Assembly (NCBI RefSeq): GCF_004768785.1
Contig: NZ_SRMQ01000001.1
Coordinates: forward strand, 470,985-534,984
DNA from: Caproiciproducens galactitolivorans
GTDB lineage: Bacteria; Bacillota; Clostridia; Oscillospirales; Acutalibacteraceae
DNA length: 64,000 nt
Reading direction: 5' to 3'
Below the pieces are notes generated by a model, which saw nothing but the letters and a program-made list of their open reading frames with translations, searched no databases and was not told where the DNA came from. Made by a program: the position numbers and the translations under genes. The stretch's first letter is position 1, and every line of letters starts with the position of its first letter. Shown here piece after piece: positions 1 to 8,286 of the stretch.

Positions 1-6
1 TTTCAT
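1..6 (-). CDS. Start codon of the next gene in the defence operon (cut by window edge)
   Basis: An ATG on the minus strand at 6-4 overlaps the TGA stop (5-3) of the preceding gene in the ATGA arrangement seen at other junctions of this operon. Only two codons lie inside the window. In type III restriction-modification loci the gene after the methyltransferase is often the Res helicase-nuclease, so that is a reasonable guess, but nothing in the window shows it. Confidence 0.45.
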
Positions 7-683
7 TCGTGGTCACCTCCGTTTGGAAATAAAGCTTTGGTAAACATTTCTACCACTGCCTTACTGCAAGCATCCATAGCTTCATTGTAATTTTCTTGAA
101 TAAAGTCTGTCTCCTTGCCCTCTAACGCCATAAGCGTTTCTTTAAGAGTGCTATAACTAAGCATCTCATCATCAATATTCTTAAATACAAACTCAGTTTG
201 ATACATTAGGTCTGTATAGTTTGGAACTTCTGATGTTGGAACTATTGAAACTGGATGGGGTTTTGTGTGGACAATATCGTTTCTTTTCTTCATCAGCGAA
301 TCAAGTCGAGAGTAGGCTTTGTTGCCTGTTGGGTAACACTTGCCAAGAACATCTTTACAAATAGACTTTAGTTTTCCAAGAGTCGTTGCACCCTTAAAAT
401 CATACTTGCTATAAAAAGTATCATTTCCAACCTTTTGAGTTCCATATAAATTCACAAATGCTTCAATTGACAGTGCCTGAAACACAATGGCTGCAATAGC
501 TGAATGTAACCGCATTGATTGTGCAGTGCAGTATTTTTCATTTTCATCATATGTATGTGAAATCAAATCCCAAGAACCGCATTTAAGAGATTTTAGATAT
601 TCTGTTGCATCCTTGTATTGAGCATAAAAGCTTTGAGACATTCCGTTGTAATTTTCACACAGCATCGGATAAACATCCATCAT
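3..683 (-). CDS. HEPN-like hypothetical protein of the defence island
   Basis: A protein of about 226 residues that I do not recognise by name. It is largely alpha-helical and carries KKRNDIVH around residue 140, which fits the R-x4-H motif of HEPN-superfamily proteins, many of which are RNases in abortive-infection or toxin systems. The preceding segment (IEAFVNLYG) resembles the first helix of HEPN-like proteins. The open frame continues upstream to 773, but that part lies inside the methyltransferase gene. I place the start at 683 or 680, where a GAGG site lies 5-8 bases upstream and just after the methyltransferase stop at 691. The gene is AT-rich compared with the flanking methyltransferase ends. 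An RNase effector role is inference from the motif and location. Confidence 0.6.
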   Translation of the reverse strand: MMDVYPMLCENYNGMSQSFYAQYKDATEYLKSLKCGSWDLISHTYDENEKYCTAQSMRLHSAIAAIVFQALSIEAFVNLYGTQKVGNDTFYSKYDFKGATTLGKLKSICKDVLGKCYPTGNKAYSRLDSLMKKRNDIVHTKPHPVSIVPTSEVPNYTDLMYQTEFVFKNIDDEMLSYSTLKETLMALEGKETDFIQENYNEAMDACSKAVVEMFTKALFPNGGDHE

Positions 684-690
684 CCTCACC

Positions 691-2580
691 TCACACTGTC
701 GTAAATGCGTCCTCGTCGAGGCCGGCGCATTTGAGGATTTCTTTGATGTTGACCTTGGCACTGTCGTCGGCAAAGCCGTTGTCCTTGAACACGACCTTCC
801 AGGTTTCCGGGGCGAGCTCCTTGTGGAGCGCCACCATGCCCTCTGCCACGTCGGGGGTGATATGGTCGTCCAGACAGATCATCAGCGCGCCCATGCCAAT
901 GGCATAGACGTTTTTGCCGCCGTAGGTGCGGGTTTCCAGCGGCCATGTCAGGTCAAGGCCCATCTTGAGCATGATTTCATAGACCACATCCAGCTCGGAG
1001 CGGCCATCCACATAGTTGCTGATGCTGTCAAACAGGCTCTGCTCCAAATCGTCCGCGTCCGGCTGCCACTTGCGCAGGTTGGAGGTGTCCAGCTTGAAGT
1101 CCTTGAAGCCGATGTCCGGTACCTTTTTCGGCTCCTCGCCGATTTTGAGCTGGGCGTTCTGCTCCTCAACCTCGGCTTTGATTTTCTCGCCCGCGCGGCG
1201 AATGCGCTCCTTGCCGATTTCGCAGATATTTTTGTAACCGGCCTTGGCGGCTTCCGTTCCCTCGGCGCAGAGCTCCGGCAATTGCACCATGATGTATTTG
1301 CGGTTGCCGCCATCCTCGGCGTTGAGCTGCATAACGGCATGGGCGGTGGTGGCAGAACCGGAGAAGAAGTCGAGAATGATGGAGCCCGTATCTGAATAGA
1401 GTTGAACACAACGCTCAATTAACCCTACTGATTTTGGATAATCAAACAAAGCTATACCGTCAAATAGCTGCTTCAATTTTTGAGCCGCATCTTGCGAGTG
1501 CCCAACTTCCGCGTATTTCCAAATTGTCATTGGGGTTATGCCTTGTTTAACTTCTGATAAAAACCGCTTGATTGATGGAACGTTATTCCCGTCACTTCCA
1601 AACCAAATCCGATTATCATCTACAAATTCTTTGAATCTCCCTTTATCTAACCGCCAGCAATAACCATTTGGAGGCAAAACACGCCGCCCACTTGGTGTTG
1701 TGATTTCGTATACTTTAGAAGCAATAGCGGGTCCGACAGACAGATCACTTGACTTCCAGGGTCCGCGTGGGTCATTATCAGGGTTATCATACCTGTCGTT
1801 TGCTTCATCGCTGCGGGGCAATCCATTGCAGACTGCGACTTCTGCATTTTTTGCATAGCACAAGATATAGTCATGGCTCTCAGAAAAGTGCTTTTTCAAA
1901 TTTACCGGAGAATATGCGCGTTCCCAAATGACTTGTGCCAAGAAATTTGACTCGCCAAACACTTCACCACATAGTTTCTTCATATTTTCATCTTCATTAT
2001 CATCAATGCTAATAAAAATAACGCCGTCATCGGTCAGTAGGTTTCTTGCCAGCCTTAGCCGGGGGTACATCATGTTCAGCCAGTCGGTATGGTAGCGGCC
2101 GTTGGCCTCGGTGTTGGTGCTGACCTTGCGTCCCTCGGCGTCCACCTGACCGGTGATCTCCTTGTAGTTTTCCAGACTGTCGGAAAAATCGTCCGGATAC
2201 ACAAAGTCATTGCCGGTGTTGTAGGGCGGGTCTATGTATATCATTTTCACTTTTCCGTGGTAGCTCTTTTGCAGCAGCTTGAGCACTTCCAGATTGTCGC
2301 CCTCGATATAGAGGTTCTGGGTGTCGTCCCAGTTTTTGCTCTCCGCCTTGCAGGGGCGCAGCGTCCCCATGGACGGCGTTTGGCTCAGCCGCAGCGCCTG
2401 CCCCTTGCCGTTCCAAGTGAAGTTATACCGCTCGGCGCTGTCGTCGGTGTACTCGCCCAGCACCTGCTTGAGCTTGTCAAAATCCACCTTGCCCTCGCAG
2501 CAAACCTCCGGAAACAGCTCCCGCAGCGCCGCAATGTTGTCCTTCAATATATCCTCGGATTGCCCGTTAAGTTTTGTCAT
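691..2580 (-). CDS. Type III-like site-specific DNA adenine methyltransferase (Mod)
   Basis: A 629-residue N6-adenine methyltransferase of the beta class. The catalytic DPPY motif lies at residues 117-120 (YIDPPYNTGNDF) and the AdoMet-binding FxGxG-like motif (DFFSGSATTAHA) near residue 405, with the target recognition region between them. This order is typical of type III Mod proteins and related BREX-like enzymes. It would methylate a short asymmetric DNA site and protect the host. It starts at ATG 2580, overlapping the stop of the upstream gene by ATGA. The segment at about 1391-2045 (residues about 180-396, the recognition domain) is near 40 percent GC while both flanks are near 58 percent, which points to cassette exchange of the recognition domain. 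Both catalytic motifs look intact. Confidence 0.9.
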   Translation of the reverse strand: MTKLNGQSEDILKDNIAALRELFPEVCCEGKVDFDKLKQVLGEYTDDSAERYNFTWNGKGQALRLSQTPSMGTLRPCKAESKNWDDTQNLYIEGDNLEVLKLLQKSYHGKVKMIYIDPPYNTGNDFVYPDDFSDSLENYKEITGQVDAEGRKVSTNTEANGRYHTDWLNMMYPRLRLARNLLTDDGVIFISIDDNEDENMKKLCGEVFGESNFLAQVIWERAYSPVNLKKHFSESHDYILCYAKNAEVAVCNGLPRSDEANDRYDNPDNDPRGPWKSSDLSVGPAIASKVYEITTPSGRRVLPPNGYCWRLDKGRFKEFVDDNRIWFGSDGNNVPSIKRFLSEVKQGITPMTIWKYAEVGHSQDAAQKLKQLFDGIALFDYPKSVGLIERCVQLYSDTGSIILDFFSGSATTAHAVMQLNAEDGGNRKYIMVQLPELCAEGTEAAKAGYKNICEIGKERIRRAGEKIKAEVEEQNAQLKIGEEPKKVPDIGFKDFKLDTSNLRKWQPDADDLEQSLFDSISNYVDGRSELDVVYEIMLKMGLDLTWPLETRTYGGKNVYAIGMGALMICLDDHITPDVAEGMVALHKELAPETWKVVFKDNGFADDSAKVNIKEILKCAGLDEDAFTTV

Positions 2581-3263
2581 TTCTTCTTATCCTCCATACC
2601 CAGCCGTTTCTGGCTACTCATATTGTAGATGTATAGATTTACGGTTCTGCTACATTCTTCTTCATCTGTTTGATCAAATTCTTCTACTAATTTGTAGGTA
2701 ATTATTTGACTATACCTATAGCCAATTATATTTTGATAGAAGATTTCTTGTTCCATCAATTTATTAATGTTCTTTTCAGTACCAGCAACCGAGAGCGCAA
2801 TTTCCAAAACATCCCCAGCCTGCACTGAATAACATTTTGTCTCATCGTCCTTGATGCGTATGGTGGGCCGCCCTCCCAAATACATCTTAGGTTCATAAGT
2901 GAGCCCACTTGCGATTCCTTGACCAATATTCCTAACAAACACTTTGGCTGACTTTGAATTTACAGCTACATAATGATTATCTTCAAATACTGCCTCTTTT
3001 TTGTCCTTTCCGATAATTTTCGATACCTCCAAAAATGGACATAGAGTATCGGCAGCATTTAGATCGGCATCATCTTTATTTCTCAGTTCGTTTTGAAAAA
3101 AAGCTACAAATCCTAAAAATGTAGTGCCACAGTAACCCATGTAGGCGTACCAAAAAGAGCTTCGACAAAGATATCCTGTGCATGCTGCTACAATAATAGG
3201 CAACGCTATGAAAAATGAAGCAATCAAAAACTTTTCATTACCAATCCTTGATTTTCTTTTCAT
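2577..3263 (-). CDS. Two-transmembrane protein of the defence island
   Basis: 228 residues, family not recognised. After a basic N-terminus there are two hydrophobic helices (about residues 12-30 and 36-56), followed by a soluble domain of about 170 residues rich in predicted beta strands. The topology, a short hairpin in the membrane plus a cytoplasmic sensor-like domain, resembles membrane effectors found in several phage-defence systems, but no named family can be assigned. The gene is AT-rich relative to its neighbours, yet it is joined to both by ATGA overlaps (start 3263 with the DUF4391 stop, stop 2577 with the Mod start). That suggests translational coupling and a role in the same system. 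A membrane-damaging or sensing role is inference. Confidence 0.65.
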   Translation of the reverse strand: MKRKSRIGNEKFLIASFFIALPIIVAACTGYLCRSSFWYAYMGYCGTTFLGFVAFFQNELRNKDDADLNAADTLCPFLEVSKIIGKDKKEAVFEDNHYVAVNSKSAKVFVRNIGQGIASGLTYEPKMYLGGRPTIRIKDDETKCYSVQAGDVLEIALSVAGTEKNINKLMEQEIFYQNIIGYRYSQIITYKLVEEFDQTDEEECSRTVNLYIYNMSSQKRLGMEDKKK

Positions 3264-3988
3264 AAGGTCTGCCTCTCTTTCTCCAATATCTTAATCTCCA
3301 TATTGATTTCAACCTTCCGGTTAAACTGGGTTTCTCTTTTCAGCTCCGCACGCAGGGCGGCGATTTTGGCTTCCGTGGCCTGCCGCTTTGCCAGCAGCTC
3401 CCGCGCCTGCTCGCCGGTCAAGTTCTCGCAATTATGAATTATGCATTGTGAATTATGCATTAACTCTCGTGCATTATGAATTGAAATCCTGTCCACCAAG
3501 TCGCTGTACAGCTCATAAAAGTTCCCGTGCCGCAGCGTCTGGAAGTCCAACTCCACACTCAACTCTCCAAACTCCGCACTGTCCATCCACCCGGTGCAGA
3601 CCGGCTCCTCCAGCACGTTTTTCTCGCTGTCGTTCTGGCTGCTGCGCTGGTGCGCCGCCCAAAGCTGCGTCTGGTTTTCGCACTGCAGCACCAGCAGCAT
3701 GGGGTACGGGATGGTGCGCATGATGATCTCGGCAATGCGTCGTTCGCCGGCTTGCCGGGTCAGCGCCACTTCGATGAGCTCCACCTCGCCATACTCCCGC
3801 GTCGCGTCCTTGTAGGGTTTTACAAAGCAGTTGTCGGGCTTGAGGGAATACCGCCATGTGATTTTATCAATCCCCTCGGAAAACAGCTTTTTATCCGCCG
3901 CCGAGAGCACGCCGTTTTCATAAAACAGCTTCTTATAAATAACATTATCCACCTTGCAGGCGGCAGGAATATGCAGCGCGTCGTACAT
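3260..3988 (-). CDS. DUF4391 domain-containing protein
   Basis: About 242 residues. The N-terminal 150 residues match the pattern of DUF4391 proteins, which recur beside SNF2-type helicases and type III-like methyltransferases; their function is unknown. Visible marks are YGEVELIEVAL, IMRTIPYPMLLVLQ and VCTGWMD. The C-terminal 60 residues form a charged coiled coil. ATG 3988 is preferred because GGGAGTG sits just upstream; the open frame extends to 4015 without such a site. Between domain and coiled coil the gene holds a short in-frame repeat (3427-3484). A diverged relative is encoded immediately upstream. Confidence 0.75.
   Translation of the reverse strand: MYDALHIPAACKVDNVIYKKLFYENGVLSAADKKLFSEGIDKITWRYSLKPDNCFVKPYKDATREYGEVELIEVALTRQAGERRIAEIIMRTIPYPMLLVLQCENQTQLWAAHQRSSQNDSEKNVLEEPVCTGWMDSAEFGELSVELDFQTLRHGNFYELYSDLVDRISIHNARELMHNSQCIIHNCENLTGEQARELLAKRQATEAKIAALRAELKRETQFNRKVEINMEIKILEKERQTL
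3427..3484. repeat. Short AT-rich tandem repeat inside the DUF4391 gene
   Basis: The 12-mer GAATTATGCATT occurs exactly at 3436-3447 and 3450-3461 (period 14), and related copies (GCATTATGAATT and similar) flank it. It is sharply AT-rich inside a GC-rich gene and stays in frame, adding the His/Asn-rich stretch IHNARELMHNSQCIIHNC to the protein between the conserved domain and the coiled coil. It looks like a small expanded or inserted element that the reading frame tolerates. Confidence 0.7.
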
Positions 3989-4005
3989 GGTTTCACTCCC
4001 TTGCT

Positions 4006-4683
4006 TTAGTACCACTTTAATCGCCTGTTTTCCATTGCCCTGCTCTCTTTTCTTAATTCTTGAACAAGGAATACTCTTTCAGATTTGTTTAGTTGAAAAT
4101 CGAACAAATTATACGGAATGTTGACAATAGTGTTACGCCAGCCTACATAGATTTGTCTCAGATCCGCGCTTGAATTGTAAATTCTTGACATCTCTTGCCG
4201 CAAATAATTCAAAGCCCTATCATTACCATTTAGATAGCACCAGTCTGTACTAAAAATAGCGTCTTGAATATTTCTCCAGTCTTCTCTTTTCCCTGTATGG
4301 AAATTGCTCATAGATATGCGAATAACAGGTATCGTATAAGAATTACAAACAGCTATAATGACAATCGGATATGGTATTGCAGCAAAAATTGGGCGCATCA
4401 ACTCATTAAACTGATTACGATAAAACTTTTGGAATTTCATTTTCACCTGGATTACCTGTATTTCAGGATAATCGTATTCATCGCACGTAACCGGAATCTT
4501 TTGCGCTTTTTCTGGCGTAAGATTATACAACACTTGTGCCTTTGCAATATTTGCAGCAAGGTCATACAATTTTTTGCCATGGATATTTGCATACTTCTCA
4601 AAGTCGGTTCTCGTTATGGGAACACCTGAAATCACTTCTTTAGGGACATCTAAAAAACCCACCAGCAAATTTCTGATATCCAA
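4006..4683 (-). CDS. Diverged DUF4391-like protein, tandem with DUF4391
   Basis: 225 residues. By eye it aligns with the next gene: YPEIQVIQVKM with YGEVELIEVAL, IFAAIPYPIVIIAVC with IMRTIPYPMLLVLQC, and IFSTDWC with VCTGWMD, in the same order and spacing. I therefore read it as a distant second DUF4391-type subunit, though overall identity is low. It lacks the long coiled coil of its partner. The start is TTG at 4683, with AGGGTG five bases upstream; no good ATG is available. It is AT-rich compared with the helicase and the DUF4391 gene, so it may have joined the operon separately. It ends 18 bases before the DUF4391 start. Confidence 0.65.
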   Translation of the reverse strand: MDIRNLLVGFLDVPKEVISGVPITRTDFEKYANIHGKKLYDLAANIAKAQVLYNLTPEKAQKIPVTCDEYDYPEIQVIQVKMKFQKFYRNQFNELMRPIFAAIPYPIVIIAVCNSYTIPVIRISMSNFHTGKREDWRNIQDAIFSTDWCYLNGNDRALNYLRQEMSRIYNSSADLRQIYVGWRNTIVNIPYNLFDFQLNKSERVFLVQELRKESRAMENRRLKWY

Positions 4684-4692
4684 GCAATCACC

Positions 4693-7600
4693 CTATTTCA
4701 GAACCAAGAAAGTAATCAGTTCAAAATCATCCATGCCATCATTTAGTGCTTTTTGCAGAGAAGTGCCGCCCTTACTGAAAAGGCTGGCCACGCCGATCTC
4801 CTGCTTTTTGCCCACCAGATTTTCAATGGCGGTCTCCAGCAGCGCAGAGTAGGCTTTCATGTTGCTGCCGTCCTGAGTTTCGGCGTTGAACTGCGCCGCC
4901 AGCTCCGTGAGCACTTCGCCTTGCCCGGAGCAGAGCTTTTTGTAAGCATCCAGAATCTTTTTGGCGTGGAGGAAAGAGAGCTTCACCTCGCCGCTTTGCG
5001 TGACATAGAGCAGATAATAGGGGAACAGCGCGTTCTGCTCCCGTGTCTGCGCCGCACCGTGTACCTGCCGCAGGGTAAAGATCACGCCGGGGGACAGCTC
5101 GCCTTGCAGTTCGGTCGGAATCTGCGCCACGGCGTACATCCCGGAAGGCGCCTGCGCCAGCTCCTTTTTGTGGTCTTTGAGATAGCCCATCAGGTCGGTT
5201 TTGAAGTCATTGAAGGTCATATCCGTGATGGAAATACCGCCGGAGATGTCTTCCAGATCCACCACTTGGTTTTGCAGGCTCTTGAGCTGCTTGCGGCGAT
5301 ACTCCAAGTCCTTCATCTCACGGCTGCCCTCGTCGATGACATTTTCTTCGCCGGTGGCGGAAACATCCAGCAGCACCATGCGCCCCTGCACCCGCTGCTG
5401 CAGGTTGATGTATTCGTCCAAGTCCTGCATAGGCCAGAAATTGACCAGCTGGATGACCTGATTGGTGGAGCCGATGCGGTCGATTCGGCCAAAGCGCTGG
5501 ATAATGCGCACCGGGTTCCAGTGGATGTCGTAGTTTATGAGATAGTCGCAGTCCTGCAGGTTCTGACCTTCGGAAATACAGTCGGTGGCGATCAGTACAT
5601 CAATTTCGCCGGCCACATCCGGGAATATCTTCTCCTTGTTTTTGGAACGCGGGGAGAACAGGGTCAGCACCGTGTTGAGGTCGCTGATTTTCACCCGGCC
5701 GCGCTGGCCAGATGGAATTTTAAGCGTGGTTTTATTATCGCCGCTGCCGGTCACCATGGCAGCAGTCAGACCGAGCCCGGACAAAAAGGGCGTCAAGTTT
5801 TCATACAGGTAGTTGGCGGTATCCGCAAAGGCGGAGAAAATAACCAGCTTCCGGTTTTCGCCGTTGAGGGGGTTTTTCACCTTATCGGAAATCAGCGTCT
5901 TGAGGTCGGAGAGCTTCTCGTCCCGGTCAGGCGTCACCTGACGGGCAATCTGCAAAATCTGTTCCAGATTTGCGCGGTCACTCAAAAGGTCGTCCTTCCA
6001 GCGGATCAGATCCATATCCTGCAGCAGCACTTTGACTGATTTGCCCACGGCCAGATCGTCAAGCTCCGGGTCATCCAGATCAATGTCGCCGATGCTGACA
6101 TCTGCCGGTTCGGACAGCATTTTGCTGTCGGCAAGGGATAGGGCGTGGTCGATGCCGTGCAGAATCTTGTCTACCGTCAGAGAAAAGGAATGAATGGAGC
6201 TTTCCATGCGCTTGAGGATACCCACGCGCATGAGGTTGACCAGGCTGCTTTCGCGGTCGATCTGCTTAAAGACGCCGCTGCCCACCTGAGCGTCATAGCG
6301 CTTGCTGTATTCCGCGCGCTTTTCCGGCAGAAGATAGGCCAGAGGTGAATAGACGCAGAGGGTCAGGCGCTTGATCATCGTGTTGACGTCGCCGATAGGC
6401 GGGAATTCATTTTTACTGTCCACACCAGAATAGAGGTTTTTCGGCGGCAGGCGTTTGGGGAACTGACCGATCTCCGCAATGTTGTAGTATTTTTCAATGT
6501 GCTTGCGGCTGCGGGCGATGGTGATGGTATCCAGCAGCTTGAAGTAGCTTAAATCCATCATTTCCACAAAGGTGTCGGAGGTGCGCTCCTCATCCGGCAG
6601 CTCCGACCAGCGGTTAAACACCAGCTGCGCCTTGCGCAGAACGTGCTCAATGCTGGGAATGCCCACCTCGGAAAACGCGTCGTTTTTGCCCTCGGTGATA
6701 AAGGCGATCTGATTCTTGATATCGTTCATCCGGTTATTGACCGGCGTTGCAGACAGCATGAGAACGCGGGTTTTAACGCCCGCGCGAATAATATCTTCCA
6801 TCAGCCGCTCGTAGCGGGTGATATGCCCCTTGACGGGCGGATTGTTGCGGAAATTGTGGCTCTCGTCTATGACCACAAGGTCATAGTTGCCCCAGTTGAC
6901 CGTGGCAAGGTCGATGTCGCCGCTCTTACCGCTTTCGCGGGAGAGGTCGGTGTGATTGAGCACATCGTAGTGGAAGCGATCAGCAGAAAAAAGGTTGCGT
7001 CGATCATTCAGAGTGTAAATGCTCCAGTTTTCCCGCAGCTTTTTGGGGGCCAACACCAGCACCCGGTCGTTGCGCAGCTCATAGTATTTGATGACCGCAA
7101 GCGCGGTAAAGGTTTTGCCGAGGCCGACGCTGTCTGCGAGAATACAGCCGCCGAACTTCTCGATTTTTTCAATAATACCGATGGCACCGTCTTTTTGGAA
7201 TTGATAGAGTTTGTTCCAAATTTCGGTTTCCTTGATACCGGTGCGGGACTTCATAATGTGGTCTTCGGACAGCTCATCCAGATACTGATTAAAGATGTGG
7301 TAGAGTGTAACAAAGTAGATGAACTCAGGCGTGTTTTCCTTATAGAGCACCTGCACCTGCCGGAGCACCTCGTCCTTGATATCCTCAACCGCAGAGCCAT
7401 CATTCCAGAGATCGTCAAACATTTTCAGAAACTGTGCTGTGCAGTCGCTTCCGTACATACAGAGGTTGCTGTCCGCTCGGCTGGACGGAGTCAGGCCGAG
7501 GCCTTCCGTGGTAAAATCCACAGTGCCGTTGATGGAGACAGAATCGACTCCGTTGTCGATATACACAAGGCGCGGCTGTGCGGAGTTTGGGGATGTAAAC

Positions 7601-7953
7601 ATTTTGATCTGTGCTTTTCGCTCCAGCCATTGGGCACATTCCCGTGCGACGGAGGCCTGACACATTTCATTACGCAGTTTGATTTCGTATTGATTGCCCG
7701 AGAGAGCCTGTCCTGCAGGATGATCTATGTAATATTCACGGCTGGGTTCTTCCTCATTTTTGACAAAAACCGGATCAGTGAACAGCATCCGCACGCCGTC
7801 CACCTTCATGAGTTCTTTTTTTAGCTCCGCAAAAGCATAGATAGTGAAGTAGGCCGTCATTACCGACAGCTTGGAGCCTTTGCTTATATTTTCCCGCAGT
7901 TCGTCTGCAACGTTGCCATTGCGTTTATTGTCAAGCATCTTTGGTGGCTTCAT
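4693..7953 (-). CDS. SNF2/DEAD-type helicase with PLD-like N-terminal domain
   Basis: A 1086-residue helicase. Residues about 1-190 resemble a phospholipase D-like fold (VSINGTVDFTTEGLG matches the usual SxNxT...GLG end), but the HxK catalytic pair is not evident, so nuclease activity may be lost. The SF2 core has Walker A (DSVGLGKTFTAL, near 275), DESH box (VIDESHNF, near 362), motif III (LSATPVNN) and motif VI (QRFGRIDRIGS). A long C-terminal region follows. Such proteins recur with DUF4391 and type III-like methyltransferases and probably translocate on DNA as part of a phage-defence complex. ATG 7953 overlaps the HTH gene stop by ATGA, so the two are translated together. Confidence 0.85.
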   Translation of the reverse strand: MKPPKMLDNKRNGNVADELRENISKGSKLSVMTAYFTIYAFAELKKELMKVDGVRMLFTDPVFVKNEEEPSREYYIDHPAGQALSGNQYEIKLRNEMCQASVARECAQWLERKAQIKMFTSPNSAQPRLVYIDNGVDSVSINGTVDFTTEGLGLTPSSRADSNLCMYGSDCTAQFLKMFDDLWNDGSAVEDIKDEVLRQVQVLYKENTPEFIYFVTLYHIFNQYLDELSEDHIMKSRTGIKETEIWNKLYQFQKDGAIGIIEKIEKFGGCILADSVGLGKTFTALAVIKYYELRNDRVLVLAPKKLRENWSIYTLNDRRNLFSADRFHYDVLNHTDLSRESGKSGDIDLATVNWGNYDLVVIDESHNFRNNPPVKGHITRYERLMEDIIRAGVKTRVLMLSATPVNNRMNDIKNQIAFITEGKNDAFSEVGIPSIEHVLRKAQLVFNRWSELPDEERTSDTFVEMMDLSYFKLLDTITIARSRKHIEKYYNIAEIGQFPKRLPPKNLYSGVDSKNEFPPIGDVNTMIKRLTLCVYSPLAYLLPEKRAEYSKRYDAQVGSGVFKQIDRESSLVNLMRVGILKRMESSIHSFSLTVDKILHGIDHALSLADSKMLSEPADVSIGDIDLDDPELDDLAVGKSVKVLLQDMDLIRWKDDLLSDRANLEQILQIARQVTPDRDEKLSDLKTLISDKVKNPLNGENRKLVIFSAFADTANYLYENLTPFLSGLGLTAAMVTGSGDNKTTLKIPSGQRGRVKISDLNTVLTLFSPRSKNKEKIFPDVAGEIDVLIATDCISEGQNLQDCDYLINYDIHWNPVRIIQRFGRIDRIGSTNQVIQLVNFWPMQDLDEYINLQQRVQGRMVLLDVSATGEENVIDEGSREMKDLEYRRKQLKSLQNQVVDLEDISGGISITDMTFNDFKTDLMGYLKDHKKELAQAPSGMYAVAQIPTELQGELSPGVIFTLRQVHGAAQTREQNALFPYYLLYVTQSGEVKLSFLHAKKILDAYKKLCSGQGEVLTELAAQFNAETQDGSNMKAYSALLETAIENLVGKKQEIGVASLFSKGGTSLQKALNDGMDDFELITFLVLK

Positions 7954-8138
7954 CTTGCCACCTCTGTTTCATGACTTGCAGTACGCGGGTCGGCAGGCTT
8001 TTTCGCGTCTGGTGGCAAGAGCCATGTCTTACCAGCCTTTACTGTACCGGGAATGCGCCCCTGTGCACAAAGAATTGCCACTCTGCGGGGAGATATTCCC
8101 CAAAGCTGAGCTGCCTGCTTTGTTGTTAGAAACTCCAT
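7950..8138 (-). CDS. Small helix-turn-helix (excisionase-like) DNA-binding protein
   Basis: 62 residues. The N-terminal half (FLTTKQAAQLWGISPRRVAILCAQGRIPG) is a winged HTH of the MerR/excisionase type found in prophage and defence loci, followed by a KAGKTWLLP wing and a short polar tail. It is the first gene of the operon. The start is ATG 8138, with GAGGTG six bases upstream; an ATG at 8147 has no comparable site. Its stop overlaps the helicase start. It may regulate the operon or act as a DNA-binding subunit; which one cannot be told from sequence. Confidence 0.7.
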   Translation of the reverse strand: MEFLTTKQAAQLWGISPRRVAILCAQGRIPGTVKAGKTWLLPPDAKKPADPRTASHETEVAR

Positions 8139-8174
8139 AATTCGCACCTCGCCGACTATATTTCGATAGATAAT

Positions 8175-8203
8175 AGTATATTCTTTTATCTGAATATTTA
8201 CAA
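8175..8203 (-). promoter_or_regulatory. Sigma-A promoter of the defence operon
   Basis: On the minus strand TTGTAA (8203-8198), a 17-base spacer and TATACT (8180-8175) lie 37 bases before the HTH start codon. It is the only good promoter seen upstream of the operon, so HTH, helicase and following genes probably form one transcript. Confidence 0.75.
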
Positions 8204-8253
8204 GCGCTTTTTTGCAGATTGAGGTTATAGATATTTATCTACTAAACTGCAGA

Positions 8254-8286
8254 AGCCGCCTAAAACTTTCGTTTTAGACGGCTTTT
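8254..8286 (+). terminator. Orphan intrinsic terminator beside the defence island
   Basis: A 13-bp hairpin with one mismatch (AGCCGCCTAAAAC, loop TTTC, GTTTTAGACGGCT) is followed by TTTTT on the plus strand. No plus-strand gene precedes it in the window. It may be what remains of a transcription unit cut off when the island entered. Confidence 0.7.

Noticed and set aside
691..2628. Long plus-strand frames opposite the methyltransferase and helicase genes (for example 4753-6039 and 6643-7824)
   Set aside because: They are antisense images of GC-rich coding DNA, with no ribosome sites and no recognisable domains.
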